A stretch of DNA of 64,000 nucleotides from Lentinula raphanica (taxonomy: Eukaryota > Basidiomycota > Agaricomycetes > Agaricales > Omphalotaceae). Made by a program: the position numbers and the translations under genes. The notes below the pieces were generated by a model. That model saw only the letters and a list, made by a program, of their open reading frames with translations. It was not told the origin of the DNA and made no database searches. The stretch spans positions 434,001-498,000 of the forward strand of contig JANVFP010000034.1 in the NCBI GenBank assembly GCA_027919835.1. The letters are read 5' to 3'. Below are positions 10,979 through 24,165 of this stretch, one piece after another; the stretch's first letter is position 1, and each line of letters starts with the position of its first letter.

Positions 10979-12653
10979 ATGAAGGACAAACTCACAGACG
11001 CAAGTAAGTTTCGTTCATTTTGACTCTTGTAGCAACCTTCACCTCTACAATCTAACAGATTTTCCTCGCACGGCTGATAATCGTGTATACCACCTCGGCC
11101 TGAAGCCTGGAGAGATTGCCAATCGAATAGTACACTACGATCATCACTATTGTTCATGGCATACTTGCCTGACTCCATTGCTGTCAATAGGTCACCGTCG
11201 GGTCAGCTTCAAGGGCACTCATCATCGCTACCCATTTTGACAAAGAACCAAAGACACTGAGAGTCCTCAGCGAAAGAGGCTTTCAGACGATCACCGGCAG
11301 ATACAAAGGTGTGCTGATCGCGAACTACAACTACTTCAAGAATGACTCTGACGACCTTCCCGACTTGCACCAGGTGTCCCAATCTCCGTAATATCGATTG
11401 GTATGGGTGCTCCCAATATGGACTTCTTTATACGAGAGACGAGAGAAATCATTATTGGCGACATGGTTGTGATACGGTTCGTAGAAAACCTCTGAGGCTT
11501 TTCCACCTTGCACCTCCTGATCAGACATATCACAGCTTAGGCTCGTGTGGTTCTCTCAATCATACATCTGCTCCTGTCGGAACAGTGGTCGTTCCTAAAG
11601 CATGTGTTAGTATTACAAGGAACGTCGATTTCGATTTCGGAAGCTTAGAGGACGAAGCTATCAAGGGAGAGAGAGCGTATAGAATTAGCAAGCCAGTAAG
11701 TTTTCACGTTCAAGGACCTGCAAGACATGAATATGTCAATATGCTTATGATCTACGTTACAGGTACCAGACAATTCTGAACTGCATAAGCTAGTAAGAGG
11801 GTCGCATCTTCGGCGACGGTATATGACTGACTCATGCTCCCGCACTCATAGGTCGTCAGCTCACTCGAGAATGCGCGTCCACTCGATAGTCAGAGCAAGA
11901 TCGTTGGAGGATTGGTAAATGCCAGTGCAGATAGGTTGGTCTCACTTATCGATTTCGGCAATCCATCAGCTGAAATTTTGATACGACAGTTTTTATTCCT
12001 CCCAAGGACGCTTAACGTCTTTCCCGGATCATAATACTCATCTTGTACAGGAGCTTCTACAGGAAGTGGAAGACTTGGGTACACTTGAAGTAAGATGGGC
12101 TCATAATCTAATCCACGCACTTACTCAAATCCCTTCATACAGATGGAGACTTTCCACCTTTATCACCTCGCGAAATGTTGGAACAATCGATCCCAATCTC
12201 AAGCCCCTCCTGATTCCCCTTCGGGTCACATCAAACCACCTCTGACAACGGGTCCTGTCCAGCCCGTGTTGTTGACCTCATCTCCATCTGAACCACCGAA
12301 AAGCACTTCTACAAGTGTTCCTACACTCGCTGTGAACGCGGACTCCAAGATCCATGTTTCTGCAGCTCAAATGGTCTTTGCAGCCCGTACTTCCGCAGAT
12401 CGAGATTTCATCACTCCGGAGAAGGTTAAGGATACTGAAGAATGGGGCGGGAAGGTGAGCGAATAGTGTTGATCCGACGTTGCCACATGCGTTAATCGTA
12501 TGTCATTAGGGTGTACTAGAGGCCTTGATAGCCTATCATATTCCGGATGAAGTAAGTTTTTGACATAGGTCGTCAGTATTCATTGTGGCTAAGTGATCGT
12601 CCTAGCGCCTCCATCCGGAGAAGGGTACTGTTTGGTCTCTGGAAGATGCTTAA
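10979..12653 (+). CDS. Uridine phosphorylase-like nucleoside phosphorylase
   Basis: Splits uridine (or a related nucleoside) with phosphate into base and ribose-1-phosphate in pyrimidine salvage; cytosolic by family. Eleven exons: 10979-11003, 11059-11129, 11191-11308, 11374-11476, 11536-11695, 11763-11792, 11852-11934, 11990-12089, 12143-12454, 12510-12551, 12606-12653, giving 363 aa with every junction in phase. Motifs in family order: RVYHLGLKPGEIANRI, VTVGSASRA (phosphate loop), GFQTITGRYKGVPIS, IGMGAPNMDFF, RLGSCGS (about residues 106-112), NASADSFYSSQGR, and the nucleoside-binding EMETFHLYHLA (about 230-240). Odd point: a Pro/Ser/Thr-rich insertion of about 50 residues follows EMETFHLYHLA before the final helix. 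Another nucleoside specificity is possible. Confidence 0.85.
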
Positions 12654-13047
12654 CCTGAACCAGCGCTCTCTGGTCACCCCGAATTTAGAGTTCCTTTGTA
12701 CTAACAACGGGATGGGTGACATATTTGGGTCATCGCCTGTACTTAGTACTAGTAGCAGAGTGGTATTGACTCGCGCCACTCCCGACAACCTCGAACCCCA
12801 TATTTATGATATGTAGAGAATTCCCCGTCTTTGAAACAAGAATGTCATACATAGATTTTACCTACTCGTTTGAAACGCAAACAGTGGCACTATACCTAAA
12901 GCATCATTCGACATATCTGCCTCTGACTGGGATATAAATACCAGAGCCGTACTTGAGCTCGAGCCTCAAGTTGGACTAAATCCCCACCTTCTAGTTCTTC
13001 ACCAGTACCATTCACCGTGTATTAAACCAGAACTCTAACACACGATC
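12654..13047. other. Intergenic spacer
   Basis: No gene seen. Holds a TATA-like TATAAATA at 12933-12940, 108 bp before the small secreted protein. Confidence 0.5.
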
Positions 13048-13307
13048 ATGAAATTCCTTCTTGCTTCATTGGTACTCTGCGCACTGTCATCAGTGACTGT
13101 CGCGGTGCCTCAGATCTCGTCGACGTGTTCGACCGACGCAGATTGTCCTCAGGGAGAGGTCTGTCGGGTCTTTGTGTTCTACTTGGGTGGTCCGGTGAGT
13201 TGATACAAAAAACGATGATTCTGATTGGATACTAAATGCGACTTCAGATCCTCCGTTGTCTTCCTCCTCTCTCAACCACCTCCGCCACAACTCCTACTAG
13301 CAGGTAG
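13048..13307 (+). CDS. Small secreted cysteine-containing protein
   Basis: Two exons, 13048-13194 and 13248-13307, giving 68 aa. Residues 1-19 are a clear signal peptide (MKFLLASLVLCALSSVTVA) ending before VPQISS. The mature part is about 49 aa and has the pattern C-X5-C-X5-C, a hydrophobic run, then one more Cys after the intron and a Ser/Thr/Pro tail. The C-X5-C-X5-C opening resembles small cysteine modules in other fungal secreted proteins, but I cannot assign a family. Size and signal peptide fit the class of small secreted proteins; any effector role would be speculation. The gene was found by reading the splice site, as each exon alone is below common ORF cut-offs. Confidence 0.65.
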
Positions 13308-13708
13308 GATATTGCTTCGAAGTTGCTGTAACACGAGATTGGCATAAGCTGTTCGAATTTGCGATTTGTTCTGGTATATACATAGCTGTCTTGTAGTTGT
13401 CTGACGACCAGAACAAAGGATTGATCTCTGAAACATAACTATCATGACCGCCTAGGAATCGAGGGTATAGACTACTTGCGGTATGCAACTCGATTCACAA
13501 GGCCCACGGGCCACAATGGCAAGTATGGAAAAGTCAACCCCAACTTATTCAGTTTCCAGTTGTGCTCAAGACCCATAACTTACAAGACAACTTCAACTCG
13601 TTTTGTCGACCTGTCCGACGACATCTCAAAACGAACCCTGCCTATAGAGAAAGGTCTATCTAATCAATATTCTGTCACTGGAACGAGAATCAACACCTAC
13701 GTGAACAA
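13308..13708. other. Intergenic spacer
   Basis: Lies between the small secreted protein and the RFT1 3' end. The open frame at 13476-13712 overlaps the RFT1 stop and shows no family features. Confidence 0.5.
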
Positions 13709-15590
13709 CTAAGCGGTTTTCGTTTTATATATCCTGAACTGACTCCTAGAGTTCCAAGCCCATAACGCCAAGCAGCAGAGCGCCAGCACTCCTCCGACAG
13801 CTATATGAAGCAAAACAGGCCGCCTCAGGATGCCCATGCGCCCATCTCGTTGCACAACTGCAGTGGCACCAAACACTGTTTCGCTCAAGTGCACGATTGA
13901 CAGAGATATTGCGAACGGAAGGATCAGATTCCAAGGAGGAAGCACATCCCACCACTTGATGAATTCAGATGCACGATGACGAGTGAAGAAATGGTGCACA
14001 AAGCGGGCGGTGTAGATTATGCGCGCTGAGAGGTTGATGATGTTTGCATAGATGAGCGCTGTGTCACCGAGTTCGAAGCGATACAAGACGATAGCTGAGG
14101 CTATGTAGATCATCGTGAAAAGTATCATCCAGCTGTGAAATAAGTCAATGATCGAGGCTTCTTTACCAGAGAGAATCAAGCTTCGATGTACTCACCGACT
14201 TTGCTTGTTAACATCTTGCGGGAGCGCAACGCTGGCCAAGAATGCTTCTAGCCCGCCGTTGACGGCGAGTACGGGAAGGTACCATATCCAAGCTTCAAGA
14301 ACACGCGGAGCACTGGTACTGAGGTATTTCGGTGGAAGCAGGACGTTCAGCAGGAGCGATATATAGCTCGTGCCGAATATCAGGACGAATAAGGAGCCAA
14401 TGACCTGCATTCGGAGCAAGGTCATCAATGTGTCTGCGGCTTGCTTAAGCACGGGTTGATGGGGATTCTTTTCGTTTTTTGAAGTTGATGAAGAGACAGG
14501 AGCAGTGGTGACGTCTGCTAGTGTTCTTGAGAAGTACAAACGCATCGTTTCCTCGATGGGCTGGAATACGATACGGACAATGAGAGAACCTGACCCCAGT
14601 AAATTAGTAGAGACCGACACGGGGATGAAGTGCCACTGACATACCATAATTCACAGCGAGAGCGTATCCACCCTGGTCCTGAAGAGGGCTGAACCAAGAT
14701 AGTATGAGTTTATCGCCTTCAGTCAGGAAATGTTTGACCAGAGATTGAGAAGTCATCGTCATGGACAACGCAAGCATGTCGCGGTCGAAATATGTTCTAA
14801 GAACCGAGTTGAGCTGGTCTCTAGATTCGACTGGGAACGACAGACTCACCCGACAGAGTTTTTGGCCATACTCGTGATGAGACCTGCCTCACGATACTCC
14901 CGGAGATACATGAAGAACAAAGAGGCTCCATAGGACAGTTGACCGAACGCGAATGCCAACAAAGCTAAATCACCATGTCCTCTGCTGGCATCGTATACTA
15001 GGACGAAGAAAGTTGTGAGGGTTTTGGCGGTGATGGCGACTCCTTCGGCGCGTACTCTAAGGTGCGTTTTGAGATTGACCATAGCCCTAGAGGAGTAACC
15101 TGAATGAGCTTGATATCTAGGACGGGAGGCAAGAACGGTGGGCACATACATACATATTATGCATGGGCTCTGCTAAAAGTTCCATAACCGCTGCTGCGAC
15201 ATAAACCGCAACTGCTGATCGAAAGTGAGCCTGCGATAATATCTCCGTTCCTGCGAAAGCCACGTATAGAGAGGAAGTTGCAAATGCGAAAGGGACACCA
15301 ATGATGATAGGAACAAATCTGACATTCATCGCAGCATCTGCGCCTTGTTTCTGATCAGACGAACCCACTGAAGCATCAGACCCAGTCTTGACGCGTAAAA
15401 GGGCAGCTCGAACACCTTCCCGACTCAGGAACAGAATCGTGCTGAGCATGAGCTCGAACTGGATGGCAGCGATTCCATAAGCCACTGGTGAAGCCAGACG
15501 AGAGAGAGCTTGATTCAAGACGAACGTGAATAAACGAGTGAAGAGTTGGAGTCCCATTAGGGATGTCAGCGTCGACATCGCGGACGACAT
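13709..15590 (-). CDS. RFT1: RFT1 family ER membrane protein
   Basis: Multi-spanning ER protein needed for N-glycan precursor (dolichol-PP-GlcNAc2Man5) assembly; whether it is itself the flippase is debated. Five exons read on the minus strand: 15590-15154, 15086-14850, 14820-14645, 14589-14196, 14132-13709, giving 555 aa, close to the usual family length. Motifs: the N-terminal LQLFTRLFTFVLNQALSRL, then the family signature YGIAAIQFELMLSTILFLSREGVR, the GDKLILSWFSPLQDQGGYALA block, NYGSLIVRIVFQPIEE built across an intron, and the C-terminal helices. All splice phases close correctly and the frame is intact. It is flanked by long intergenic regions and has no obvious functional partner nearby. 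Confidence 0.92.
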
Positions 15591-18138
15591 CGTGGAACGT
15601 GGTTGAGAAATGAAATGATTTGCATCCGTCGTCCCGAGTTGCCGCCGGGCGCACTTTGTCGGAATGCCGACCGGGCCCGGCCGAGGTCAAAGCTGGATTT
15701 CGCAGATTTTGTCCTCGTGAGTCGTACCATCTTCACGAATTTACTTCCGCTAACTGCGAGGTGCATTTTTTCACTATGAGGCGTACAACCTATTCCCAAA
15801 TCCCCTGAAACTGGGCAAGCTCAAAACACGAAGACACTCCAGAGTCGAAAACAATATCTGTGGCAGTACCTGATAACTTGTCTCAATTCGAAACTTGTTA
15901 CTACCGTTAGTTCGAGTAACCAGTGCCAACAAGGTCCCCCCATTCTTACAAGTCGTCGTTTGGATACTAATCTAGCCCAATGTAGAGTTCAGAAAAAGCC
16001 ACTGACATCTTGAAGGCTTCAATGTTCAATCTTTTGTTTGAGATTTTGTGCTCGTCGGACAATCTGATCCAAGAATGGTAATCGATTCATCGTCAGCGGA
16101 AAGACAGCAAAATCGCTGTTAGTCTTGTCAGATCAGATTATCCGAGAGGCGGTCGAGGATCTATCAATTCATACTCTTTATACCCCCCTCCTTCATCGCA
16201 CATTGACTGCCTCTTTGCATAGCTATGAATGCTGAGAGTTGCGATGTCGGAAGTTGTTGAACTCTGTCTCGCAACTTTTTCGGACTTCAGAGTGGCTAGC
16301 GCCCAGACTCTGCGTAGACAGACGATATTGAACAGAGTTTCGTTGCTCTCGCGCTCCTGGACCTCGAATCTCGATGTTCGTATCAAAGCAACGTGGAACA
16401 GGGTGGAACCAGACGAAGATTCAAACACTATTCAACAATGTTCATCGTTCACGCGCTCATGGACATCGATGTTCGTATCGACGCGCTTCGTGGAACACCG
16501 TGGAACCAGAAGGAACTGGTAAGTAGAATTCTACCAAAGCAACAAAGGTAGGCAAAGGCACAAAGCAAGTGCAGGGTGAGGTTGAGGCAGGGGGAGCTGC
16601 AGAAACCGCTGAAACCCGATACTGAGGAGCGAGGAGGGTCAATGAGGGTCTAGGGTGTTCAAAGTTTAGACCTACTCGTCCGACGAAACTGACCTGGTCC
16701 TAATAGTAATTCAAACAAGTGGGTCGAACTTTCGAAAAGGGCGTTTCAAGACTATATTCTGATGATTGTCTGGTAAGAGAAGAGACTGAGGCGCTCAGGC
16801 CAGGACAATCGATAATGTGAAAAAAAGATTAACCGGTCGATTCGGGATTTAAAGTCTGAATAGAATTTAGACGCTAGTGGGTTCCAACTTTCAAGGTTTT
16901 GGACACAGTTTAGATGTGCAGTTGGTTAGGTCTGATACATCATATACGATGGCCTCCCCAATGCCCATTTCACGCAGAGGATATACGGTACAGATCACAA
17001 AATTTTTTTCACTCAGCCTTCCAGTCTCTTACAGTCCATTGTCGGCGTAGTCTGAATCGAAAACGATCTGGTATTGCGAATAAGAGTTTCAAAAAACGCT
17101 TGAGGACATGGAGTCCTCCATATCCATCCTCAAACGCCATTTGGGATTGGTCTTTTGCAATCGCACGTAATCTGTGACGTCTCGGTTTGAGGGCAAGGAT
17201 CAATCTTTGCAAGTTTGAATGTCGGGTCAATGGTTAATTCTCCGCTGCGCCACATAACGATAAATCAGACGGTAGAAATCAGAGATACGAACTGAATCTC
17301 TGGAACTGAATGTCGGAAGAGCAGTGGAAGGGAGGAGCCACAGCATTTATTTTGCCTATTCCCGTTGAGCTTTACCTCCTGGAGTAAGTCGAGGGCTTTT
17401 TCGGTTTTGGCTCTTCATCGAACGTAGCAAAAGTCCCTCCCTCTTCCGGGAGAACTTGGAGTGAGGTTCTGCCTAATTCTCCACGGAAGACAGATGATAA
17501 CACTGATTGGATGTTTCGGAGAGGGTCCGTCTAGAAAATGGTTCTGTGGAGGTCTGTGGCTGGTCTGACTGAATCAATCCGAATGGGTCTGAGGTTTGAA
17601 CAATCCCCTGATTAGAATGGCGGGATGATGGTCCTGGTTGAAACACTCAGGGCGGGGCTCAAAGCTCACTGTTCACATCACGGAGGAGTGATGGAAGATT
17701 CTTGTGCAATGACCTTAGAGTTACTTCCCGAAAGTTAGATGTACGAAGAAAATCTTTGTTCGTCCTAGCTACAAAGGATGAAAAGCTGCAAAGGGGGGTC
17801 TTTTCGTAGCCTAGAATGCAAGCTAAGGATCGTCGAAAGAGGTGGGTTAACTGTTAAAGAAGGATTTACAATTAAGTCGTCAAATAGTTGATTAACCGTT
17901 AGCGAGCGTTTGGCGACCAAAAGATTTGCAAATTGGAATCGCTTAGGATCGTCGCTTTCCTAATTTGGTCGGGTCTCTGCGATTCGCAAAAATGGCGGCT
18001 GTGAATTCTCTGTCCCTGCGATCGGAATCAACCCACCGATTTTAGCGAATTTGCCTTGGTCGACTTCGATAAAATCAGGAATGTTACTCCTCCTTCACGT
18101 CTTGCTCACCCCTTCCTAAACTTACCCTTCCTTCGACA
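15591..18138. other. Long intergenic region upstream of the Zn2Cys6 regulator
   Basis: About 2.5 kb without a supportable gene. Contains an imperfect direct repeat (near 16350-16412 and 16453-16510) sharing GATGTTCGTATC and GTGGAACCAGA blocks, and a possible decayed copy of the dispersed repeat near 16190-16275. The right part is AT-richer, with several TTAACC/GTTAA motifs around 17845-17900, and probably holds control sequence for the transcription factor. Confidence 0.45.
16350..16510 (+). repeat. Imperfect local direct repeat
   Basis: Two tandem-like copies of about 60 bp, each running from a CGCTC..TGGAC block through GATGTTCGTATC to CGTGGAAC and GTGGAACCAGA. They differ by small substitutions and indels. 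Confidence 0.55.
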
Positions 18139-20475
18139 ATGAAGAGACAACGCGATACCTCATCCTCCTCAGGTCCTTCAACAAGGCCTTCCAAACGCGC
18201 AAAGTCCTTTCAGGCTTGTACCAGCTGTCGCAAACACAAACAACGGTGCGAGATCCTCGACGGCATCGACCAGAAGGTCATTCGTTGCCATCGATGTAAA
18301 GTTCTCGATGTCGACTGTTCGTATTCCGAGATGGACAGAAGTATCTTCCAGCCCGCTCGTCCTGTGGTCAAGCAAGAACAACGAGGAGACGAACCTGTGG
18401 GATGGCAAAACTCCGATTCAGGCTCCAACTCTTCGCCTACCTCCGAGGTCTTTCCAAGTAGGCCTCATCTTCTCTGGGACTTCCTCGACGGCTCTTTGGA
18501 TTGGACTGCTCCGTTGCAAGCCATCCAAGAGCTCATGAAGCAAACCCAAGTCTCACCCTCCGCCTCTCGAAATTTCCATACCCCTCCGCCTATAGATCCA
18601 AACGATACCTTGGAACACATCCTTTCGCCAGATCAAATCCTTCATCTCCGAGCAATGTAAGTTTCATCGTATCTCCTTCTTAGCTTTCCCGCCAACTGAT
18701 CAATGTTATCCGGCTCTAGATTCGAACAGAATTACCTCCCTTGGCTCAACTTTACACCGATCCGCGACGTCCACAGTCCTCTTCTTGACCTCGTCTACTG
18801 CACCATTGCCTCTCGTCATCTTGACGATCGAACGCGTTCCGAGGTCGCTCCTAGACTTCAATACCTCACCGCAGAGAACGTTGCGAGGATGATCCTACAA
18901 TCGCGACGTTCCGAAACCCTCGAATCCATCCAGTGTCTTCTCATTCTCTCACTCTGGGCTCCAGTCTGTGGCGCGGACGAAGATTTCCGGGACGGTCGTC
19001 TCCTCGTCGCATCAGCTGTCACCATGGCGCATAATATGCGCCTGAATGAGGCTTGCCAGGTCGCGGCGAGGCTGAAGAGTAAGCGAGATAAAGGTGAAGA
19101 AGTGCTCGAGCATGAATTGTATGACGCGACGAACAAGACTCGTCTAGTAAGCATGAGTCTCCGTCTTCGTTTTGTATGATGAGCTGACTGTTGGCATAGT
19201 GGATGGCTCTTACGAACGTGGAATCTTTGTAAGTCCACTTTATAAAAGTCGTGTTCTCGGGCGCTCAATATCTTTTTCTTCTTCTTTTTAGGCTGTGCAC
19301 TGGAAGCGGCCGCAATCCTCTTTCGAAACGATGCCCTGGATACCTCTCAATGTTCACATCTTCACGCTTTCCTGTCGATATCGCGTCAGGAAGAGACCTT
19401 CGGTTGAAACTCCTAGCCGAACTTTTCGACATAACTGAGGCCGGGTTGTCCATCCGTCTTCAGACTCTCTCAGAAGCTGATGTCAACCATTGGTACGACC
19501 GATTCGTACACGTCTTGTCCAATCTGAGTCGCGTCGCTCGCGTGTTGCTGCCTTTACCTGGTAAGTTTCATCTTACCTACACGAATGGACAATCGTCTGA
19601 CTTAATTTCTCTTGCTAGTCGTCAGCGACTTCGAAACCTTCTACTTCCAAATGCTCAACATCCTCGTCTCCACCTGCCGACTCCTCGTCCTCTACCAAAC
19701 CTTCCTGAGCGCACGGGAATATTTCGTTCGTACCGGGAACGATGCCAACCCACGCTGGTTCCATGAAGTCCGACCTCATGGTTTACCCATCCTCATCTCC
19801 TGGGGTCGAGAGACCATGGCCGTCGCCGAGTCCATCCTCGTCCAAGTCCTCGAAATGGACTTTAGACTCCTCGGAACCTCCCCCGACTACATCTTCAACA
19901 TGATCGCCTTCGCCGCCAGCTACGTCCTCGGCTCCAAATTCCTCGTGCTCCAAACCCTCGGAGTCAACCTCCCAGGCTCTACCGAACGCCTTCTCTCGAA
20001 ATGCATCGACAGACTCCATCAGTGCTGCTATTCCCCTGATTCGGCTGCGAGGAAATGCGCGGTATTGATGACGGAGATGTTGATTCTGTGGGAGAACAAG
20101 TTGGATTCTGTCTGTGGGGACAAGTCGTGTTCGGCGACTAGGGATTCGAGGGAGCGAGAGCATAGTCGGATGTCTTACGGTCCCCCTCTCTATCCGGACA
20201 ATCTCACTTTGAGAAACAGCATTCAGGTGCACCAGGCTGGTACACCCAACAGTAACTCCAGTCGTCATTCCTCGCCGCAGTCGAACTATGTCCCGGATAC
20301 CCCTCATTACCCTCAACAACCCCGTGGTCACTGGGGCTCGATGATGAGCGGCGATGTGAACTGGCATGGACCGGAGGATTTCAAGGATGCTGTGATGGTC
20401 ACGAATGATTTCTTTGACGATGGGGCTTCGTATGGCGCCATGTCGAATCCGGTGTTTCAGCCGTTATATGTTTAA
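18139..20475 (+). CDS. Zn(II)2Cys6 fungal transcription factor
   Basis: Nuclear DNA-binding regulator. Five exons: 18139-18656, 18720-19146, 19200-19228, 19292-19560, 19619-20475, giving 699 aa, all in phase. The binuclear zinc cluster is at residues 27-60 (C27-X2-C30-X6-C37-X12-C50-X2-C53-X6-C60), preceded by a basic N-terminal stretch. The middle part matches the fungal-specific regulatory domain, including the CTGSGRNPLSKR segment joined across intron 3. The C-terminus is Ser/Asn/Gln-rich and low in complexity, fitting an activation region. Intron 3 flanks a very small 29-nt exon. Target genes are unknown; large gene-free flanks on both sides suggest extensive cis-regulation, but this is inference. 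Confidence 0.9.
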
Positions 20476-23400
20476 AACCTCAAAGTCGGTCTAGCGAGTG
20501 GGTTCTCAGGTTTTGATTCTCGATCCTCGTGCTTGCCTTTCTTTTTTTGCTTTAATATCATTATTTTATTCCCTGGTCGTGTTGTTGTTATCTTATAGGT
20601 AATAATATCCTATCTCGTTCTCATCTTTTCTCATCTCTTGGATACCTCAAATACGTCTTGTGTTCCTTTCCCTCCCTCGTTTTCTGTTTTCTTTGTATAA
20701 TCCTGTGTATATGTATATAGATTGTATGTACCCATACGGTGTCAAGAAAGCCTGCAAACTGCTGGCAGTGTTTGAATAGTATTGTCTGTTTTACACTGAA
20801 ACGCGACGCGAACCACTTGAATTGAGAACTTGTGCAATCCTCTGCAATCCGGATTCCCTCGGTCATTGCGAAAATATCTCATGTTCTGAGCTGGGTTCTT
20901 GATCAGCTTGGACCGAGGAATTCAGACAGGCGATAACGCGTTTGAAAAGGTCTAAAAATTGGAGTTTCCTTCAATGAGGGAATTTGGAACAGTGGATGAT
21001 CCTTGAATGCCGCGGAGGGGAAATACTGAAGTCCTCAGTCAATTGCTGGTGGTGTTCGTCGCAAATGCCTAAGCATCTTGATTGATTCCCGGGGACAGAG
21101 ACGGCGGAATGGGGAGGTGACTATCTGAAAACTGGATATCGAAGAACGAAGTTCCTCGCGGATGTTCCTTGGGTTAAAACTTGAGAACTTGAATAACTCG
21201 GGGAATCCTCCGTGTACAGTGCGCTTGAATGATCTGATGAGATGGTCATAACTCATGAAGGAGTTCATCAAAGGAGGACTACATATACGTAGGATTGAAT
21301 GTTATTGAGGGCACCTCAGAGTTGGTTTGAGGAGAACTCTTGAGAAATAGGGGAAGATTGTGGTGGCCTGATCACATTATCTTAGCATGAGTCACCCATC
21401 ATGACATTTGTGACTTATCGTTGAAGCGCTTCCAGCTGCTTCCAGTTGAACTTCCATTGATTCTCCCCTCTTCCATGCTCGAAGTCGAAGGTCTTCCACA
21501 TTATACGCTTCAAGAGCCTCATGATGGTGAAACGAACTGCTGCTCAAGCCTCAAGACGTGATTTCCAAGCTCAAAAAATTCTGCCTTGATTGAGTCGAGA
21601 ATGTCGAGTACAAAAGTCAACGTTCTGCGGCCTTTGCCTCCTTGGTACGCTCGTCCGAACCGTGATCTCTGGCATCATCGTTGTATTGCTATTGGACTAA
21701 CTCATGTTTCTCAAGTTGATATGCGACCCCTGTCATTTCCCTGCTCTGCTCATGTACATTGATCGAGCATCAACGTTGCAGGAATGATCGAGTTATGAGT
21801 TTTGCGTGCCACTGAACAGGTGAATCTACAATGACTGCCAAAGGTTGCTGTGTTTCTGACTCTGATGATGTTCGCAGGTTGCTCTCCGTGAAACCAATCA
21901 TCTAGTACGAGAGGATCCGAGCGTTGTGGTCAAGTCTTTTAAGTTTCTCGATCCACTTTGAGCATATTCGTTGTTTCACCGTCTTGCTTTCACATCAATA
22001 CCGTCCTCGAACAATGCTGATGCTCTCTGAATTGACGCATAAGGGTCTACCTATACTTATATCCATATACCTCGAACAAATATGCCGTCTTGACATTGAG
22101 GAGAGAAGATTGTACATCAACTCGGCATTGGGCCTACTCAGACCGCTCGAAGCTGATTCGACGACGATAGTAGGTCATCCTCGGCGCTCGCCCGCGAGTG
22201 CTCTCCTATCACCAGTCATCGGATTCTCAGCACGACGGTATGTTCCCTCAGTTACGTCTACTCTCGTCTACTGCAGTCATGCTGATCATGTCGATTAGGA
22301 CAACATTATCGCTGCCTCGCTAGGGCTGAATGATGAAGCATGCTTCGGATCTCGTTTTATGCCTTCCCTTGCCTTCCTGACACGCAGGATACACGCACGG
22401 TATCATCATGAGATAGGCCCTATCCGATATCGATGCACTGGAAGGTATCATTCAGCTCGTGTTCGCGATAATTCTCCTACCCCGTCCCTCAACGTTGCCT
22501 CAACCTGTGCTCAACTTCCTTCCTTCTCTGCCTACGTCTCGCGGCCACTTCAGCTCTGGCATATGATTTTTCTCAATGCGCTTGCGGCTTTGGTATACAT
22601 TCAAATATATATGCTGCTCCAAGCAATGTTATAAGCGAGAGGGTCGCTGTATTTTCTGTGGAGTGAAGTACCGCGCTCGCCGCCTGCTCGCCGCTGTCTC
22701 GCGCTTCACTCATCCCTTAGTCGGGAATCGGATTTTACCACAGGGAATCGTCTAGAGCCAATGGTGCTGTACTCATGTCCTGTTTCTGTCTCCGAAATCG
22801 ACGTGGAATAAGGTCAAGTTTGCATGCCGCGGTCGCTCACAAAGGACAGCTAGAAGGATGGCAAGTAACGGGTCTGGTCTGCGATCTCCATTGAGCACGG
22901 AAGCCTAGGAATCTCGATTCAAATCAGGGTCGAGTATCAGTACGTGTTCGACTTCAAGCATGTGTAAGTAAGGTTTTACACAAAATTCCATTGAAAAAAA
23001 TGAACCGTAACGTGTATCTGCGGTGAATGATACCATTCCTATACCCACTGAGACGGCTACATAGGACCTCATAGGACATGACTGGTAGCTCGACGGCGTA
23101 TTTGGTCAGTGGTCACCTTCTGGGCGTGTCTCCCATTGACAAGCGATGTTTCCTCAAGACAGCTAACCGGGATGCATGCTTGGGCCATGGGGCTGGAGAC
23201 GGCATCTGCCATCATGCATGAAGATTTGCATTGATGATTGTACATATGCTGCGATGAACGCCGGTTCGTATTCTAGGGTTGGTTGCTTTCAGTTCTTACG
23301 TGAAGGTTTTGACAGCTCCTGTTCAGTGTTTCTTGTTCTGAGGTGGCCTTGGGTGGCCTCGTCATCTTCGTATCGCTGAAAAAAAGCATAGACCAACCTG

Positions 23401-24165
23401 AGACTATCGACCGATGAAATATCCGTGAGCAAGCTTTTGGTTGCTCAGAAGGCTGAAACGGATGCTCGCGTCGCTCTGCCTCAGTTCATACAAGCTCGGA
23501 GCCTATGAGGCCATCGAGGGTCGTCGATACAGTCATTGGTGATTTCCAAAGTCCGCTCTCCGAAGTACGGCAGCTGTGTCAGAGTTATTTGACATTTCTG
23601 AAGTGATTCATTCATGATCGGTCGGCTCGGGCTCGAAGAAATGCTTGCATGGGGTTGCGCAGGTTGCATTGGGCGCTATCGAATGATCTCCAGGTCATCT
23701 TATCTGGTTCGTACGGTCGTTTTACCTGGGGGCTTAGGCTGACCACCTCTGATTATCTTTCTGCAAACCTTGTAGCGTTACAGTGTGGTCTGTGTAAGTA
23801 TCGTTCACTACGAAAGCAATACAACGGTCCACGGACGCGTAATGCCCAAAACGGACAAGGATGAATGCATTAGTCGACGCCAAAATCACTATCAGCTTCT
23901 GATTATTCATATTCAGAGTTTCGCGTAATCCCTTCATTAGTGGAGCACTTACGCCTCAAGTGCTTGCGCTCACGGAAAAGCGAGATTTCATTCATGATCG
24001 CCGAAAAAAAACTTCACCAGCTCGTGACTCGCGAAAAGGTATAAAGGCCGCCCCATTTCAGCTCATACTCTCCATCGACTTGTCCTCACTTGTCATCTCT
24101 CTTTCAGCCTCCTTTCGAACGACTCACCCACACTCTCTTTAACCACCACCCTCTTTTTAGTCAAA
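20476..24165. other. Long gene-free region
   Basis: About 3.7 kb. The T-rich part to about 20720 is probably the 3' UTR of the transcription factor gene. Open frames at 21924-22298, 22359-22634 and 23176-23379 have no recognisable features and no splice-compatible extensions that I could find. The right end holds the promoter of the gene at 24166, including TATAAAG at 24040-24046 and a CT-rich leader. Confidence 0.45.
24040..24046 (+). promoter_or_regulatory. TATA-like box of the secreted hydrophobic protein gene
   Basis: TATAAAG, 126 bp before the ATG at 24166, followed by a pyrimidine-rich leader, as is common in strongly expressed fungal genes. Confidence 0.45.

Noticed and set aside
20476..24165. 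Possible hidden genes in the long region (frames at 21924, 22359, 23176)
   Set aside because: No conserved motifs, no consistent splice extensions and no signal peptide or TM pattern.
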